64,000 bases of DNA from Viridibacillus sp050279675 (GCF_050279675.1 NZ_JBNNUK010000004.1:204611-268610); one strand, 5' to 3'; numbered from the stretch's first letter, positions 52,051 through 60,332 are shown. A program made the numbers and translations. Notes: a model not told the origin generated them from the sequence alone.

Positions 52051-52359
52051 TTGAAGCAAAGTGAACATCACTTTTTAAATGAATCGACGGTTGATGGTGT
52101 TGCAAGAACTTTCAAAGCATTAGCAGATCCTACAAGAGTGAAAATTTTATATTTACTATCGCAGGAAGAATGTTCAGTTGGACATATTGCAGATGTTCTG
52201 AACATGACTCAATCTGCTGTATCCCATCAACTATCCTTTCTGAAAAATTTACGTTTAGTGAAATCACGTCGTCAGGGTAAATCTTTATTTTATAGCTATG
52301 ATGACGAGCATGTTATTGAAGTACTCAAACAAGTAATTGACCACTCATTACATGATTAG
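52051..52359 (+). CDS. czrA: ArsR-family metal repressor (CzrA-like)
   Basis: Repressor of 102 aa: winged helix KALADPTRVKILYLLSQEE, recognition helix MTQSAVSHQLSFLKNLRLV, and C-terminal alpha-5 helix with DDEHVIEVLKQVIDHSLHD carrying the Asp/His zinc ligands of the CzrA/SmtB type. No alpha-3 Cys pair, so Zn/Co sensing through alpha-5 is expected. Start TTG 52051 after TGGAGG. It precedes czcD by 11 nt and is regulated by its own operator. Confidence 0.92.
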   Translation: MKQSEHHFLNESTVDGVARTFKALADPTRVKILYLLSQEECSVGHIADVLNMTQSAVSHQLSFLKNLRLVKSRRQGKSLFYSYDDEHVIEVLKQVIDHSLHD

Positions 52360-52370
52360 GAGGAATTTAT

Positions 52371-53306
52371 ATGCATCATCATGGACACGACCACAGTCAT
52401 GATCACGGGCATCACCACCACGGGCATGATCATAGCAGGGACGGTAACAAAAAGGGGCTTATTATAGCCCTTTCAATCACAGCAGCAATTATGTTATTGG
52501 AGTTTTTTGGAGGCTTAATTACTAATAGTTTAGCTTTACTTGCAGATTCTGGACATATGTTAAGTGATACAGCTTCTTTAATCCTTAGCTTAGTAGCGAT
52601 AGGATTTGCTGCTAAAGCCACTTCTCCAAAGAGAACATTTGGTTACCATCGATTTGAAATTTTAGCAGCCTTTTTTAACGGCATCACTCTATTCTTAATT
52701 GCAGGTTTCATCATCTATGAAGCTTATGGAAGATTCTTTGAACCTCCAACTGTTGCTAGTGATTCTATGATGTTAATTGCTCTAGTGGGATTATTAGCAA
52801 ACCTTATTAGCGCATGGTCTTTAATGAGTAAAGGTGACGTAAAAGATAATGTCAATCTTCGAAGTGCTTATCTTCATGTTCTTGGGGATGCATTAGGTTC
52901 TGTCGGAGCTATTGTTGCTGGTCTTGTCATGTATTTCTTCGACTGGTACATTGCAGATCCTATCATTAGTGTTGTTGTTGCACTATTAATCCTAAAAGGT
53001 GCATGGGGAATTATTAAGCATACCGTTCATATTTTAATGGAAGGGACACCGGCTGCAATTGATCAACAAGAGGTAAAAAGAGCATTAGAGAGTATAGATG
53101 GTGTTATTAATGTACACGATCTTCATATCTGGACAATTACATCTGGATTAAATTCTTTAAGTTCTCATTTACTAATTAAAGATGAAGAGAATGAACAAGT
53201 GATTCTTCAAAAAGCCATTCATGTAATCGAAAAAGAATTCCATATTGGACACACTACAGTTCAAGTTGAAAAATCAATGCTTCAACATGAAAATATGAAA
53301 GTCTAG
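52371..53306 (+). CDS. czcD: Cation diffusion facilitator (CzcD-like Zn2+/Co2+ exporter)
   Basis: Exporter of 311 aa: a His/Asp-rich cytoplasmic N-terminus (16 His in the first 27 residues), six helices with metal sites ALLADSGHMLSDTASLI and YLHVLGDALGSVGAI (HxxxD motifs), and a cytoplasmic C-terminal domain with GVINVHDLHIWTITSG. It exchanges Zn2+ or Co2+ for protons across the membrane. Co-transcribed with czrA. AGGAGG precedes the ATG. Confidence 0.94.
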   Translation: MHHHGHDHSHDHGHHHHGHDHSRDGNKKGLIIALSITAAIMLLEFFGGLITNSLALLADSGHMLSDTASLILSLVAIGFAAKATSPKRTFGYHRFEILAAFFNGITLFLIAGFIIYEAYGRFFEPPTVASDSMMLIALVGLLANLISAWSLMSKGDVKDNVNLRSAYLHVLGDALGSVGAIVAGLVMYFFDWYIADPIISVVVALLILKGAWGIIKHTVHILMEGTPAAIDQQEVKRALESIDGVINVHDLHIWTITSGLNSLSSHLLIKDEENEQVILQKAIHVIEKEFHIGHTTVQVEKSMLQHENMKV

Positions 53307-53385
53307 AAATGTAGAAGGTATTAAGAAATCGTTCATTTTAAAGAGGCTCTATAAAATGAATAAATTCTATTCTGTTTCCTAAGGG

Positions 53386-53428
53386 AAAATAATTTCGTGA
53401 ACAATTATCCGCGGAATTATTTTATTTA
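53386..53428 (+). terminator. Terminator of czrA-czcD
   Basis: AAAATAATTTCG...CGGAATTATTTT stem followed by ATTT. Confidence 0.65.
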
Positions 53429-53436
53429 AACTCAAT

Positions 53437-53457
53437 ATACCCTCCCTCGGTATAGTA
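53437..53457 (+). promoter_or_regulatory. CsoR-type operator overlapping a -10 element
   Basis: TATACC-CTCCCTC-GGTATA (53437-53455), i.e. the same TACC-N7-GGTA architecture as the two operators beside csoR/copZ. The right half overlaps a TATAGT -10 (53452-53457). The gene it precedes starts at 53500. Whether CsoR (copper) or another member of its family acts here cannot be told from sequence alone. Confidence 0.65.
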
Positions 53458-53499
53458 TTACTTAAATGTGTAATCCATATGATAAAAGATTAGAAGGCT

Positions 53500-54141
53500 G
53501 TGAAAATAGATATGACTCAAAATGACAACACAGTGAAATTAGCTGTTAACGGGGGCATTTCATTTGGTGCTAAACTAAATACCAAACAGTTGGCTGTCAT
53601 TGCTCAGTACATGAATGACGGGGATGAACTGGAATTGACAACTTTCCAGCAGCTTTACATCGATGTACTTGAAAGTAATGTGGAATTCGCAAAAGAGAAA
53701 TTTAAAGAAGTTGGCCTGTCCTGCTACCCTGTAGGAAATTTCGTCAAAAGCCTAAGAACTTGTAATTTCTGCAAAGGGTCAGAACAAGAAGGTATGCCCG
53801 TTGCCATTGAACTAAATAAAAGTATTGTAGGAAAACCCGTTCCCTGTACGCTTCGTCCAGCCTATACAGGTTGCCCCATCGGCTGCGGTGAACCATTAGT
53901 CAATGATATCGGCGTCATGAAAATCAAAAATGGCTATGATTTATATATAGGAGGAAAGGCAAAAGGTTTTGATGCTCAAACAGGGGCTTTAATAATGGAG
54001 CAACTTACTCCCGAACAACTGTATGAGGTTGTAGAGAAAATCGTTGATATTTATGCTGAGAATGGTAAAAAGCGTGAACCGTTATTTAAATTCATTAAAC
54101 GCTTTGGAATAGACAATCTTAAAGCGCAACTTGTTCATTAA
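53500..54141 (+). CDS. Nitrite/sulfite reductase-like siroheme/Fe-S protein (half-length)
   Basis: Soluble protein of 213 aa resembling one half of the nitrite/sulfite-reductase fold: an N-terminal ferredoxin-like domain (KLNTKQLAVIAQYMNDGDEL) and a Cys-rich centre TCNFCKG, then CTLRPAYTGCPIGCGEP, arranged like siroheme/4Fe-4S ligands (CxxC then CxxxC). It is much shorter than catalytic enzymes (over 500 aa), so a redox-carrier or accessory role is possible. The start is GTG 53500 or ATG 53512; GAAGG is 2 and 14 nt away respectively, neither ideal. It lies behind a CsoR-type operator. Confidence 0.75.
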   Translation: MKIDMTQNDNTVKLAVNGGISFGAKLNTKQLAVIAQYMNDGDELELTTFQQLYIDVLESNVEFAKEKFKEVGLSCYPVGNFVKSLRTCNFCKGSEQEGMPVAIELNKSIVGKPVPCTLRPAYTGCPIGCGEPLVNDIGVMKIKNGYDLYIGGKAKGFDAQTGALIMEQLTPEQLYEVVEKIVDIYAENGKKREPLFKFIKRFGIDNLKAQLVH

Positions 54142-54198
54142 ATATAGAAAACTTAAAATTCGAGAGTAATATATATAAGTAATACTATAATTTCACTT

Positions 54199-54242
54199 GC
54201 CCACGCTTCATTTCACACTAAATGAAGCGTGGGCATTTTTTC
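54199..54242 (+). terminator. Terminator
   Basis: Perfect GCCCACGCTTCATTT / AAATGAAGCGTGGGC stem with a 6-nt loop and TTTTTTCTATTT tail. Confidence 0.92.
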
Positions 54243-54272
54243 TATTTAAGCTATCTCAACTATATAGAAAAT

Positions 54273-54497
54273 CTATATTACTGTTGATTTGCTAGCCAGG
54301 CCTAACAAAGATTTATTTTTGAACACAAAGGTAGGAACCATTCTGGCGCCGCTTAGCTTGATTAACTCTTTCTCCTTTGACGGTTGTGCGTAAGATCATA
54401 ATCTATATATGAAATGTTATTGTTTACAAGGAACGCTTTCGCTTTCTGACAATCTGAACAAGTTGGTCTTGTATAGAGCTTCAATGATTTTTTTCAT
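54273..54497 (-). pseudogene. Frameshifted glutaredoxin-like gene
   Basis: Leftward reading from ATG 54497 gives MKKII, then in the next frame LYTRPTCSDCQKAKAFLVNN and NISYIDYDL with the redox site CSDC. After a second shift near HN/PSKEK it gives PSKEKELIKLSGARMVPTFV and FKNKSLLGLAS, then a stop. This is a complete glutaredoxin/NrdH-like protein broken by at least one certain frameshift (middle). The first shift could be avoided by a TTG start at 54484, so only the middle one is needed to kill it. It lies beside copper genes. Confidence 0.8.
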
Positions 54498-54592
54498 TCA
54501 TAATCACCTTCCATTAAATATATACATAAAAATCAAAAGGGGTTTCTCATCAGTCGTTTTTCCGACTTAGAGATACCCCCCTTTTCAAACTC

Positions 54593-55408
54593 TTATTTTA
54601 CTTCAATTACAAATGGATAAGCATTTACTTGTTCATCAAACTTAAATTCAGCCCACATTTTATATACACCTGGCTTAGTGAATTCTGTTTTAAAAACTGT
54701 TTGATCATCCGATACAGGATGTACATGAATAAAGTTCTCTGCGTTTTCATCTAAAATGACGACATGACCTAAAGCACCTAAATATGGTTCAGGTTTAGCA
54801 CCTTTTAAATCGAAATCTAAAGTGATTTCCTTATTCACATCAAATTCTGTAGTCTTAAGTTCCACTGGTTGATTGTTAATGGTTTGTATAAAGTTTTTAT
54901 CTACAGCAAGATTATTCCCACTGTTCTTTTGATGTGTTTCACCAACATGAAATTCAATTGGTTGCACTGAATACAGAAGCCCTTTCGGTTTGATATCTAC
55001 GAATGCTTTATAAGAATTATCAGCTAAGTCAAACTTATTTTGATAGATTCCTTTATTCGTTTCCTCGGGGTGGAAATGATGATATTCTTCTAAGTCTGAA
55101 CTAACAACGATTAAATGCATTAGCTTTTCATGAGATACTTCTAATTCTGGTACATTATTGTTTTTGTCTTTTAATTCTACTGATGTGATTCCATTAGCGT
55201 AAGCTACTTTAGGGATAACTTCACTCATGTCACTTTCCTCATGATCCGTATGTTCATTTTTACTATTATGTTGAGCTGACTTTTTACTATTATGATCGTC
55301 TGTTACTTCTGTTTTTGGGTTCATATTGGCATATACACTGTAACCTATTATGATAATTCCTAAGTAGACAATTGCGGAAATAGCCCAAGTTGCCGTACTA
55401 CGTTTCAT
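54593..55408 (-). CDS. Membrane-anchored YtkA-like protein of copper locus
   Basis: Protein of 271 aa: one N-terminal membrane helix (about residues 8-27), a His/Asp/Ser-rich linker (about 35-62), then two beta domains with EYHHFHPEETNKGIYQNKF and the late GALGHVVILDENAENFIHVH, whose histidines could bind copper. It lies 14 nt after copA in the same direction, so it belongs to the copper operon. It shares the YtkA-like general plan with the lipoprotein at 49681. A periplasmic-type copper chaperone or sink is a reasonable guess (inference). Confidence 0.8.
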   Translation of the reverse strand: MKRSTATWAISAIVYLGIIIIGYSVYANMNPKTEVTDDHNSKKSAQHNSKNEHTDHEESDMSEVIPKVAYANGITSVELKDKNNNVPELEVSHEKLMHLIVVSSDLEEYHHFHPEETNKGIYQNKFDLADNSYKAFVDIKPKGLLYSVQPIEFHVGETHQKNSGNNLAVDKNFIQTINNQPVELKTTEFDVNKEITLDFDLKGAKPEPYLGALGHVVILDENAENFIHVHPVSDDQTVFKTEFTKPGVYKMWAEFKFDEQVNAYPFVIEVK

Positions 55409-55422
55409 ATATATTGCCTCCT

Positions 55423-57843
55423 CTAAGCTTTTAGCTTAATACGTTGTAGTCTTAAAGCATTTAGAACAACAGAAACAGAACTAAACGCCATTGCTGCTCC
55501 AGCTAACCACGGAGCTAATAAACCGACTGCGGCTATAGGTACACCTAAGCTGTTATATGCAAGTGCCCAGAAAAGGTTTTGTTTAATATTCAAAATGGTC
55601 TTCTTACTCATGAAAATTGCGTCGGCAATACTGTTTAAATCGCCTCGAATTAGCGTAATATCTGCTGCTTCCATTGCTACATCTGTACCTGTACCAATTG
55701 CCATCCCAATATTAGCTGTTGCTAACGCAGGGGCATCATTGATACCATCTCCTACCATCGCAACAACTTTCCCAGCAGCTTGGAGTTTTTTTACTTCATC
55801 TGCTTTTCCTTCTGGTAAAACTTCTGCAATGACATGCTTAATACCAACTTGAGCTGCAATTGTTTTGGCTGTTTGAGTGTTATCTCCTGTAATCATTACT
55901 ACATCTAAGCCTAATTTGTGTAAACGAGCAATAGCATCTTTTGATGTTTCTTTAATTGTATCGGCTACAGCTACTAGCCCCGCGTATTGACCATCGATAG
56001 CAACTAACATAGCTGTTTTACCTTGCTTCTCTAAATTCTCCATTTGCACTAATTCATCTTGCACTTGTATGTTGTGTTTCGCCATTAGTTTACGTGTACC
56101 AATTAATAATTGTTTACCATCCACTTTAGACTGAATACCGTAACCAGGAACTGCTTCAAATATTTCAGAAGAACCAAGTTCAATACCTTTTTCTTTAATA
56201 CCTAAAACAATTGCTTCTGCAAGTGGGTGTTCAGAATTTTTCTCCGCTGTACCAACAAGCTTAAGGAAGTTTACCTCATCTACACCGTGTGCTAACAAAA
56301 CATCTGTTAATGACGGTTTACCATTTGTAACAGTACCTGTTTTATCTAGGATAATTGTATCTAAACGGTGTGTTGTTTCAAGATGTTCGCCACCCTTAAA
56401 CAATATCCCGAATTCTGCTGCGCGACCGGACCCAGCCATGATTGAAGTCGGTGTCGCTAAGCCAAGTGCACATGGACAAGCAATAACTAATACTGCGATG
56501 AATTTTTCAAGCGCTTCCGCAAAATCTCCCGGACTCACCATGAAGTACCACACAAGGAACGTAATAATAGCTATACCTACTACAATTGGAACGAAAATAC
56601 CTGAAATCACATCAGCCAAACGTTGAATCGGTGCTTTTGAGCCTTGTGCCTCTTCAACTACTTTAATAATTTGCGCTAGAGCTGTATCTTTCCCAACGTT
56701 AGTTGCTTTAATTTTCAAGAAACCATTCTTGTTAATAGTTGAACCAATAACCGTATCGCCCACTGTTTTATCTACAGGAATACTCTCACCTGTTAACATT
56801 GCTTCATCAAGTGCTGATTGACCTTCCACAATTTCACCGTCAACAGGTACTTTCTCGCCCGGCTTGATGTAGACAATATCTCCTTTTAATACTTCTTCTA
56901 TAGGAATGACCATTTCTTTGCCGTCACGGAAAACAGTAGCGTTTTTTGCTTGTAGCCCCATTAATTTCTTAATAGCTTCAGATGAACGACCTTTTGCTTT
57001 GGCTTCAAATAGCTTTCCTAAAATAATTAAGGTGATTAGAACCGCACTTGTTTCATAATATAGGTCCACCATATGAGCATTTGTGCCAATCGACTTGATA
57101 CTTAAATACAAACTATAGAAATAAGCAGCTGATGTACCTAATGCCACAAGTACATCCATGCTTGCACTCTTATTTCTTAATGACTTATAAGCGCCAACAT
57201 AAAATTGTTTACCAACAATAAATTGAACAGGTGTTGCTAGGGCGAATTGAACCCAAGGATTCATCAACATATCTGGCAACCAAATGAAGCTTGTAAATTC
57301 GAAGTGACTTACCATTGCCCATAACAAAGGGATAGACAAAATAAGCGAGAAAATAAATTTCCCTTGTTGTTTTTGAATTTCCCTTTGACGATGGTCGATA
57401 TGGTCACCAGTTTTTTCATGTTTTTCTTCAAGAGAATAACCAAGTTTTTTTATCGCCTCTTGCATTTCGGAGATATTCACTTGTTCTGGGTTGTATTCCA
57501 CGTGTACAGATTCTAACGCAAAGTTAACCGTTGCTAGTTCAACTCCATCAAATTTATTTAAGCGTTTTTCAACTTTATTTGCACAAGCTGCACAAGTCAT
57601 CCCAGTAACATCGAAATCAACTTTTTCACTTACTACGTCATATCCTAACGCTTTTACTTTCTCCTTAAATTTCGAAGTATCGGTTTTTTCCGAATCATAG
57701 ACAATATGTGTTTTTTCGAGTGCAAAATTTACATTCGCCTCTTCAACACCCTCCATTTTGGATATCCCTTTTTCAATCCTATTTGCACAGGCAGAACATG
57801 TCATACCTGTTATTTGTAGAGTCGCTTTCTTTTGACTCATCAT
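55423..57843 (-). CDS. copA: Copper-exporting P1B-type ATPase CopA
   Basis: Pump of 806 aa: two N-terminal heavy-metal domains with GMTCSAC and GMTCAAC, eight helices with the CPC metal site in VIACPCALGLATPTS, actuator motif LTGES, phosphorylated Asp in DKTGTVTNGKP, HP motif SEHPLAEAI, and MVGDGINDAPALATAN. It exports Cu(I). AAGGAGTGAGAA precedes ATG 57843. It is downstream of copZ, with a hairpin in the gap, and upstream of the YtkA-like gene. Intact. Confidence 0.97.
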   Translation of the reverse strand: MMSQKKATLQITGMTCSACANRIEKGISKMEGVEEANVNFALEKTHIVYDSEKTDTSKFKEKVKALGYDVVSEKVDFDVTGMTCAACANKVEKRLNKFDGVELATVNFALESVHVEYNPEQVNISEMQEAIKKLGYSLEEKHEKTGDHIDHRQREIQKQQGKFIFSLILSIPLLWAMVSHFEFTSFIWLPDMLMNPWVQFALATPVQFIVGKQFYVGAYKSLRNKSASMDVLVALGTSAAYFYSLYLSIKSIGTNAHMVDLYYETSAVLITLIILGKLFEAKAKGRSSEAIKKLMGLQAKNATVFRDGKEMVIPIEEVLKGDIVYIKPGEKVPVDGEIVEGQSALDEAMLTGESIPVDKTVGDTVIGSTINKNGFLKIKATNVGKDTALAQIIKVVEEAQGSKAPIQRLADVISGIFVPIVVGIAIITFLVWYFMVSPGDFAEALEKFIAVLVIACPCALGLATPTSIMAGSGRAAEFGILFKGGEHLETTHRLDTIILDKTGTVTNGKPSLTDVLLAHGVDEVNFLKLVGTAEKNSEHPLAEAIVLGIKEKGIELGSSEIFEAVPGYGIQSKVDGKQLLIGTRKLMAKHNIQVQDELVQMENLEKQGKTAMLVAIDGQYAGLVAVADTIKETSKDAIARLHKLGLDVVMITGDNTQTAKTIAAQVGIKHVIAEVLPEGKADEVKKLQAAGKVVAMVGDGINDAPALATANIGMAIGTGTDVAMEAADITLIRGDLNSIADAIFMSKKTILNIKQNLFWALAYNSLGVPIAAVGLLAPWLAGAAMAFSSVSVVLNALRLQRIKLKA

Positions 57844-57886
57844 TTCTCACTCCTTACTTTACTGCAATTATAAATGCTTTGGTTTT

Positions 57887-57923
57887 AAAAGAAATCGTGC
57901 TGAACCCAGCACGATTTCTTTTT
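57887..57923 (-). terminator. Intercistronic hairpin between copZ and copA
   Basis: AAAGAAATCGTGCTG / CAGCACGATTTCTTT perfect stem with a 4-nt loop, T-rich on the reverse strand (TTTTAAAAC). In an operon transcribed leftward it lies after copZ and before copA, so it may be a partial terminator or a 3' stabiliser giving more copZ than copA message. Confidence 0.7.
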
Positions 57924-57936
57924 GGCACTTTGTAGA

Positions 57937-58143
57937 TTACACTACATCATAACCTTGATCTTCAATTTCAGCTTTAATTTCTTTTAAGCTGATCACATTT
58001 GGATCTAACAATACATCTACCTTTGCTGTATCAAGATGTACTTTTATAGATTCAACTCCGTTTAACTTACCTACATTTCCTTCAATTGAATTAACGCAAT
58101 GTCCGCAAGACATACCTTGTACGTTTAAAGTAATTTGTTGCAT
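57937..58143 (-). CDS. copZ: Copper chaperone CopZ
   Basis: Chaperone of 68 aa, one heavy-metal-associated domain with GMSCGHCVNSIEGNVGKL, the MxCxxC copper site and ferredoxin-like beta-alpha-beta pattern. It delivers Cu(I) to CopA. It is the promoter-proximal gene: AGGAGGAACTATTT precedes the ATG, and the CsoR-type operator lies about 50 nt upstream. Confidence 0.95.
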   Translation of the reverse strand: MQQITLNVQGMSCGHCVNSIEGNVGKLNGVESIKVHLDTAKVDVLLDPNVISLKEIKAEIEDQGYDVV

Positions 58144-58180
58144 AAATAGTTCCTCCTAATGTGTTTTCATTTTCTTTATA

Positions 58181-58215
58181 AAATTACTATACCCCAGTAG
58201 GGTAAAATAAAACTT
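58181..58215 (-). promoter_or_regulatory. copZA promoter with CsoR operator
   Basis: The palindrome TACCC-CAGTA-GGGTA (58190-58204) overlaps a TATAGT -10 element on the reverse strand (58186-58191), with an A/T-rich -35 region. TACC-N7-GGTA with a G/C-rich centre is the recognised CsoR operator type. Confidence 0.85.
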
Positions 58216-58514
58216 TTATTTATCTAACTAAAAATACTACAAACTCTTTCACCTTGTTTGTACCATCTTATTTATACCTTTTCTGCTGTGCTAATAGCTA
58301 CATGAAAAACTATTAATACTACTCAAATAATTAAAGTGTTTAATAACGGAGCTTCACTTTAAGTTTTTCTTATAATCATTTTTTTATCCATCTATATTGA
58401 GCGCTCGGCATTTTTTGACTAAATGTCTTAATTACTATAAGCCTCTATAAATCGCTCAATTCTTTTTAACTCTCCTTCCAAAGATTTGTTGAAGTTAAAT
58501 TACTTCTCACAAAC
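58205..58514 (-). other. Non-coding remnant downstream of a CsoR-type promoter
   Basis: About 310 bases between csoR and copZ with no gene. A short leftward frame (58428-58499) reads NKSLEGELKRIERFIEAYSN followed by a stop, a helical-looking scrap with a GGAGAG inside. It is too short to identify. Because a complete regulated promoter points into it, the region probably once held a CsoR-controlled gene (inference). Confidence 0.4.
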
Positions 58515-58544
58515 AATTTACCATACCCCTGTAAGGTATGTCAA
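58515..58544 (-). promoter_or_regulatory. CsoR-type promoter without a gene
   Basis: On the reverse strand: TTGACA (58539-58544), 18-bp spacer, TAAATT (58515-58520). The spacer contains the palindrome CATACC-CCTGTAA-GGTATG (58522-58540), the same architecture as the copZ operator. It lies just after the csoR terminator and 380 nt before copZ. Confidence 0.75.
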
Positions 58545-58552
58545 TGATAAGG

Positions 58553-58578
58553 TAAAAAGTCAGCATACATAGCTGACT
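58553..58578 (-). terminator. Terminator of csoR
   Basis: AGTCAGC / GCTGACT stem with 7-nt loop followed by TTTTTACC on the reverse strand, right after csoR. Confidence 0.75.
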
Positions 58579-58586
58579 ATCACACA

Positions 58587-58892
58587 TTAGGACTTTGCAA
58601 ATTGCTTAAAAACGTCCATCAATTCTTTAATCGCTTCTTCTCCTTCACCATTCTTAATCGCATCCGATACGCAGTGGCTAGTATGCTTTTCTAATAAATT
58701 CATGTTCACTTTCTTCAATGCTGCATTAATAGCGGATACTTGAATTAAGATGTCTACACAGTAACGATCGTTTTCAACCATATTTTGAATACCACGAACT
58801 TGTCCTTCAATTCGTTTTAGTCGATTTAAAATATCATCTTTTTCCTTTGTTGATCGATGTGTAATTTTCACTTCTTCTGACGGGTTTGACAT
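58587..58892 (-). CDS. csoR: Copper-sensing repressor CsoR
   Basis: All-helical repressor of 101 aa closely resembling B. subtilis CsoR: NRLKRIEGQVRGIQNMVEND, then Cys45 in RYCVDILIQ, and His70 with Cys74 in LLEKHTSHCV, the Cu(I) ligand triad C-H-C (a persulfide-sensing CstR would lack the His). In the apo form it binds TACC-N7-GGTA operators; Cu(I) releases it. Monocistronic with its own terminator, transcribed toward copZ. Confidence 0.94.
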   Translation of the reverse strand: MSNPSEEVKITHRSTKEKDDILNRLKRIEGQVRGIQNMVENDRYCVDILIQVSAINAALKKVNMNLLEKHTSHCVSDAIKNGEGEEAIKELMDVFKQFAKS

Positions 58893-59265
58893 ATTGTCAC
58901 CTTCTTTTCTTAAGAGGGTATTATTAATGATGAGTTTAATTTGATTGTACCATAATTATTTTCTTGCCTCTTGTTTACAAAGTGGTAGGAAATATATTTA
59001 GGTCTATCTACTGAAGAAAATACGCTTAACAGGTTTCTAACCTTACAACACTACACTGTAAATCAAACTTAACATTCGTATCTGTAACGAGTTAGCTCTG
59101 CTTCAAATAACTGATTATTAAATTAGGCTTTTTCCAAACTACTATATACATTTCAGTTTATTTTTTTGGAACGTAATCTGTATGATTTTTCAATATGTAA
59201 TAGATTAAGAATTCATTTTAGAATACCTATCCCCTTATAAATGTCTTCTTAAGTATGTAAATAAA
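58893..59265. other. Non-coding A/T-rich gap
   Basis: About 370 bases between csoR and the EF-G-binding protein gene. It should contain the csoR promoter near 58900-58960, but I cannot place it with confidence. I see no gene, repeat or relic otherwise. Confidence 0.4.
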
Positions 59266-59298
59266 AAAGCAAATCATCTAAATTAGATGGTTTGCTTT
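59266..59298 (-). terminator. Terminator
   Basis: AAAGCAAACCATCTAA / TTAGATGATTTGCTTT hairpin followed by TTTATT on the reverse strand. Confidence 0.85.
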
Positions 59299-59307
59299 AG
59301 CTAAAAT

Positions 59308-59946
59308 TTAGTCATTAATCGTTGCAATGAAATCAGTTAGCCTTGTAAAATCTGTTAAGTTTTCATTACATGCCGTGCTATCTACGCAAATATAGTTTCC
59401 TCGTTTTACATATGTGCCTACCGCTTTACCCTTTTTAGAACTCATGAACATGCCGACTGATTGATGCTGGTTACAAATAGTACATATTCCCTTTTTACTA
59501 GATTGACTAAAGATGCCTCGGATACTTTTAATGTTGTTATCATTTCTATAAACGATATATTTACGGTTAGTTCCTGAATCGAACCAACTTAAATAAGAAA
59601 TTTCAGTCCAATCTATATTTTTCAAATCTGGAACTTTTAATTTTTTATCTTTTGGGAAGAGCTTTTTAAGTTCTTTTTCAGTTAACTTTTCAAATGGGGT
59701 TACATAAACTTTTATCTTTTCAATAAAATTTTCAAGCTGTTCCTTCGTTTGAATAGTTATGATTTGCTTCACAATGCTACTTCTCACTTCATCTAATCCA
59801 ATGAGTTTTTCATTAATACTCTCCATTACTAACGCCTGTATCGCCTGAAGGACATGCTTATCATTGGTGTTCGCATAAGCATTAGCTATTTTCTTAGCTT
59901 GCTTCTTGACGAACTGGTATTGTTCTACATTCATAAAGGGTTCCAT
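59308..59946 (-). CDS. FusB-type EF-G-binding protein
   Basis: Protein of 212 aa: an N-terminal helical bundle (residues about 1-80) and a C-terminal four-Cys-type zinc domain with CTICNQH and GTYVKRGNYICVDSTACNEN, followed by TDFTRL, as in FusB/FusC of staphylococci. These bind EF-G and rescue ribosomes stalled by fusidic acid. Zinc ligands would be the Cys pair, the His and the later Cys. ATG 59946 is 8 nt after AAAGGAGTG. It is a chromosomal intrinsic homologue; resistance activity is not proven by sequence. Confidence 0.87.
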   Translation of the reverse strand: MEPFMNVEQYQFVKKQAKKIANAYANTNDKHVLQAIQALVMESINEKLIGLDEVRSSIVKQIITIQTKEQLENFIEKIKVYVTPFEKLTEKELKKLFPKDKKLKVPDLKNIDWTEISYLSWFDSGTNRKYIVYRNDNNIKSIRGIFSQSSKKGICTICNQHQSVGMFMSSKKGKAVGTYVKRGNYICVDSTACNENLTDFTRLTDFIATIND

Positions 59947-60027
59947 TCGTATCACTCCTTTGTATTCAACTTACTACATATATTTTAGGTTTACAATTGG
60001 GGATTATTTTTATAATTAAACTCTACA

Positions 60028-60060
60028 TAAAAATAGCTGCTAATTATCATAGCAGCTATT
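60028..60060 (-). terminator. Terminator of CD3324-like gene
   Basis: AATAGCTGCTA / TAGCAGCTATT perfect stem with a 7-nt loop followed by TTTTATG on the reverse strand. Confidence 0.85.
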
Positions 60061-60065
60061 ACGAC

Positions 60066-60332
60066 TTATTTTGTATAAATAATTTTTTTTATTGTTTCCA
60101 CAGATAAATTATATTCCTCAGCTAAGTATGTTAAAGATGATCCACTTCGGAATGCATCTCGTATCTGGGCATTGCGTATAGATAACCGTTTACGCTCACC
60201 AGAATGAACTCCCCACTTGACCCTGTTTTTTTCCGGCTTGGGGATATAGAGTAAATCTCCTTGTACATACTGTTGAAGTTCAGCTAACAGTTTTTGCGGA
60301 ATAATATCCTGTGCATTCACATATCTCATTGG
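60066..60332 (-). CDS. CD3324-like helix-turn-helix protein
   Basis: Protein of 88 aa resembling the CD3324/Mor-like family: an N-terminal YVNAQDIIPQKLLAELQQYV, a GDLLYIPKP beta hairpin with basic tail (EKNRVKWGVHSGERKRL), and a C-terminal helix-turn-helix SSLTYLAEEYNLSVETIKKII. It probably binds DNA. ATG 60332 follows GTGGAGGAGCGAGTTCCA. A 27-codon ORF lies about 80 nt upstream, possibly in the same transcript. The target is unknown. Confidence 0.82.
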   Translation of the reverse strand, partial: PMRYVNAQDIIPQKLLAELQQYVQGDLLYIPKPEKNRVKWGVHSGERKRLSIRNAQIRDAFRSGSSLTYLAEEYNLSVETIKKIIYTK

